DNA from: Rhodopseudomonas rhenobacensis
Lineage (GTDB): Bacteria > Pseudomonadota > Alphaproteobacteria > Rhizobiales > Xanthobacteraceae
Assembly: GCF_014203125.1 (NCBI RefSeq)
Contig: NZ_JACHIH010000031.1
Coordinates: forward strand, 1-64,000
Length of the DNA stretch: 64,000 nt
Reading direction: 5' to 3'
Positions 63,924-64,000 of this stretch are shown here, in pieces (the stretch's first letter is position 1; the number at the start of each line of letters is the position of its first letter). The position numbers were made by a program, and so were the translations under genes. Below the pieces are notes generated by a model. That model saw only the letters and a program-made list of their open reading frames with translations. It had not been told where the DNA came from and did not search any database.

Positions 63924-64000
63924 ATGCCCGGCCTTGTGCCGGGCATCCACGTGCCAGGACTGCAGTGCTCGATGACGTGGATGGCCGGGACAAGCCCGGC
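63924..64000. repeat. REP-like palindromes after yidC (continue past window end)
   Basis: ATGCCCGGC (63924-63932) pairs with GCCGGGCAT (63938-63946) around CTTGT. A second hairpin beginning ATGGCCGGG-ACAA-GCCCGGC reaches the last base of the window. This paired extragenic palindrome form is common in Bradyrhizobium-group genomes; here it may also stabilise or end the yidC transcript. Confidence 0.65.

Overview
The window looks like a chromosomal segment of a purple non-sulfur alphaproteobacterium of the Rhodopseudomonas palustris / Bradyrhizobium group. It is GC-rich. It carries an AnfA-type activator with a molybdenum-responsive operator, the nitrogenase-modifying pair DraT/DraG, a complete pqqABCDE operon, a flagellar late-gene cluster, short REP-like palindromes, and the rpmH-rnpA-yidC block. 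The species assignment is an inference from gene content; no homology search was run.

Layout. 1-577: 3' end of an ISAs1-type transposase. 586-2582: anfA (minus) with a 32-bp Mo-box-like dyad upstream. 2583-6193: pqqA-B-C-D-E (minus), with a sigma70-like promoter and two tandem dyads upstream. 6227-8863: glutamine amidotransferase (minus), then draT-draG (plus) behind a -24/-12 promoter. 9025-11025: DEAD-box RNA helicase. 11286-21505: flagellar genes (all minus: flgL, flgK, flgN, a small protein, flgE, flgD, a small protein, fliS, fliD, fliC) and an ECF sigma factor. 22092-27770: a glycosyltransferase-like protein, then a tightly coupled methyltransferase / haem-oxygenase-like oxidase / ATP-grasp cassette, a SET-domain protein and a small protein. 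27942-33589: TetR regulator with a palindromic operator and an HlyD / double-ATPase ABC / ABC-2 permease exporter. 33788-42157: a four-gene island. A PAS/GAF sensor with a degraded histidine-kinase core is translationally coupled to a pseudo-receiver CHAT (caspase-like) protease, and converges with a subtilisin-like protease / metallo-beta-lactamase-fold pair. 42527-57325: a putative acyl-CoA catabolic regulon (hydroxylase, alcohol dehydrogenase, acyl-CoA dehydrogenase, two enoyl-CoA hydratases, CoA-transferase, FAD oxidoreductase, branched-chain-type ABC importer) with two FCD-type GntR regulators. 57577-59217: an unknown gene next to tRNA-Arg. 59575-61095: histidine kinase. 61442-63852: rpmH, rnpA, yidC. 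The last 150 bases hold another REP-like palindrome.

How genes work together. anfA, draT and draG point to control of an alternative nitrogenase: a Mo-box for repression when molybdenum is present, and a sigma54 promoter plus ADP-ribosylation for activity control. The catabolic region is probably one regulon, because a near-identical 23-bp element sits in the same orientation before each of its three operons. The most novel candidate is the 33788-42157 island. It looks like a sensory, protease-based conflict or stress system in which two-component folds survive without their phosphotransfer residues and the output is proteolysis.
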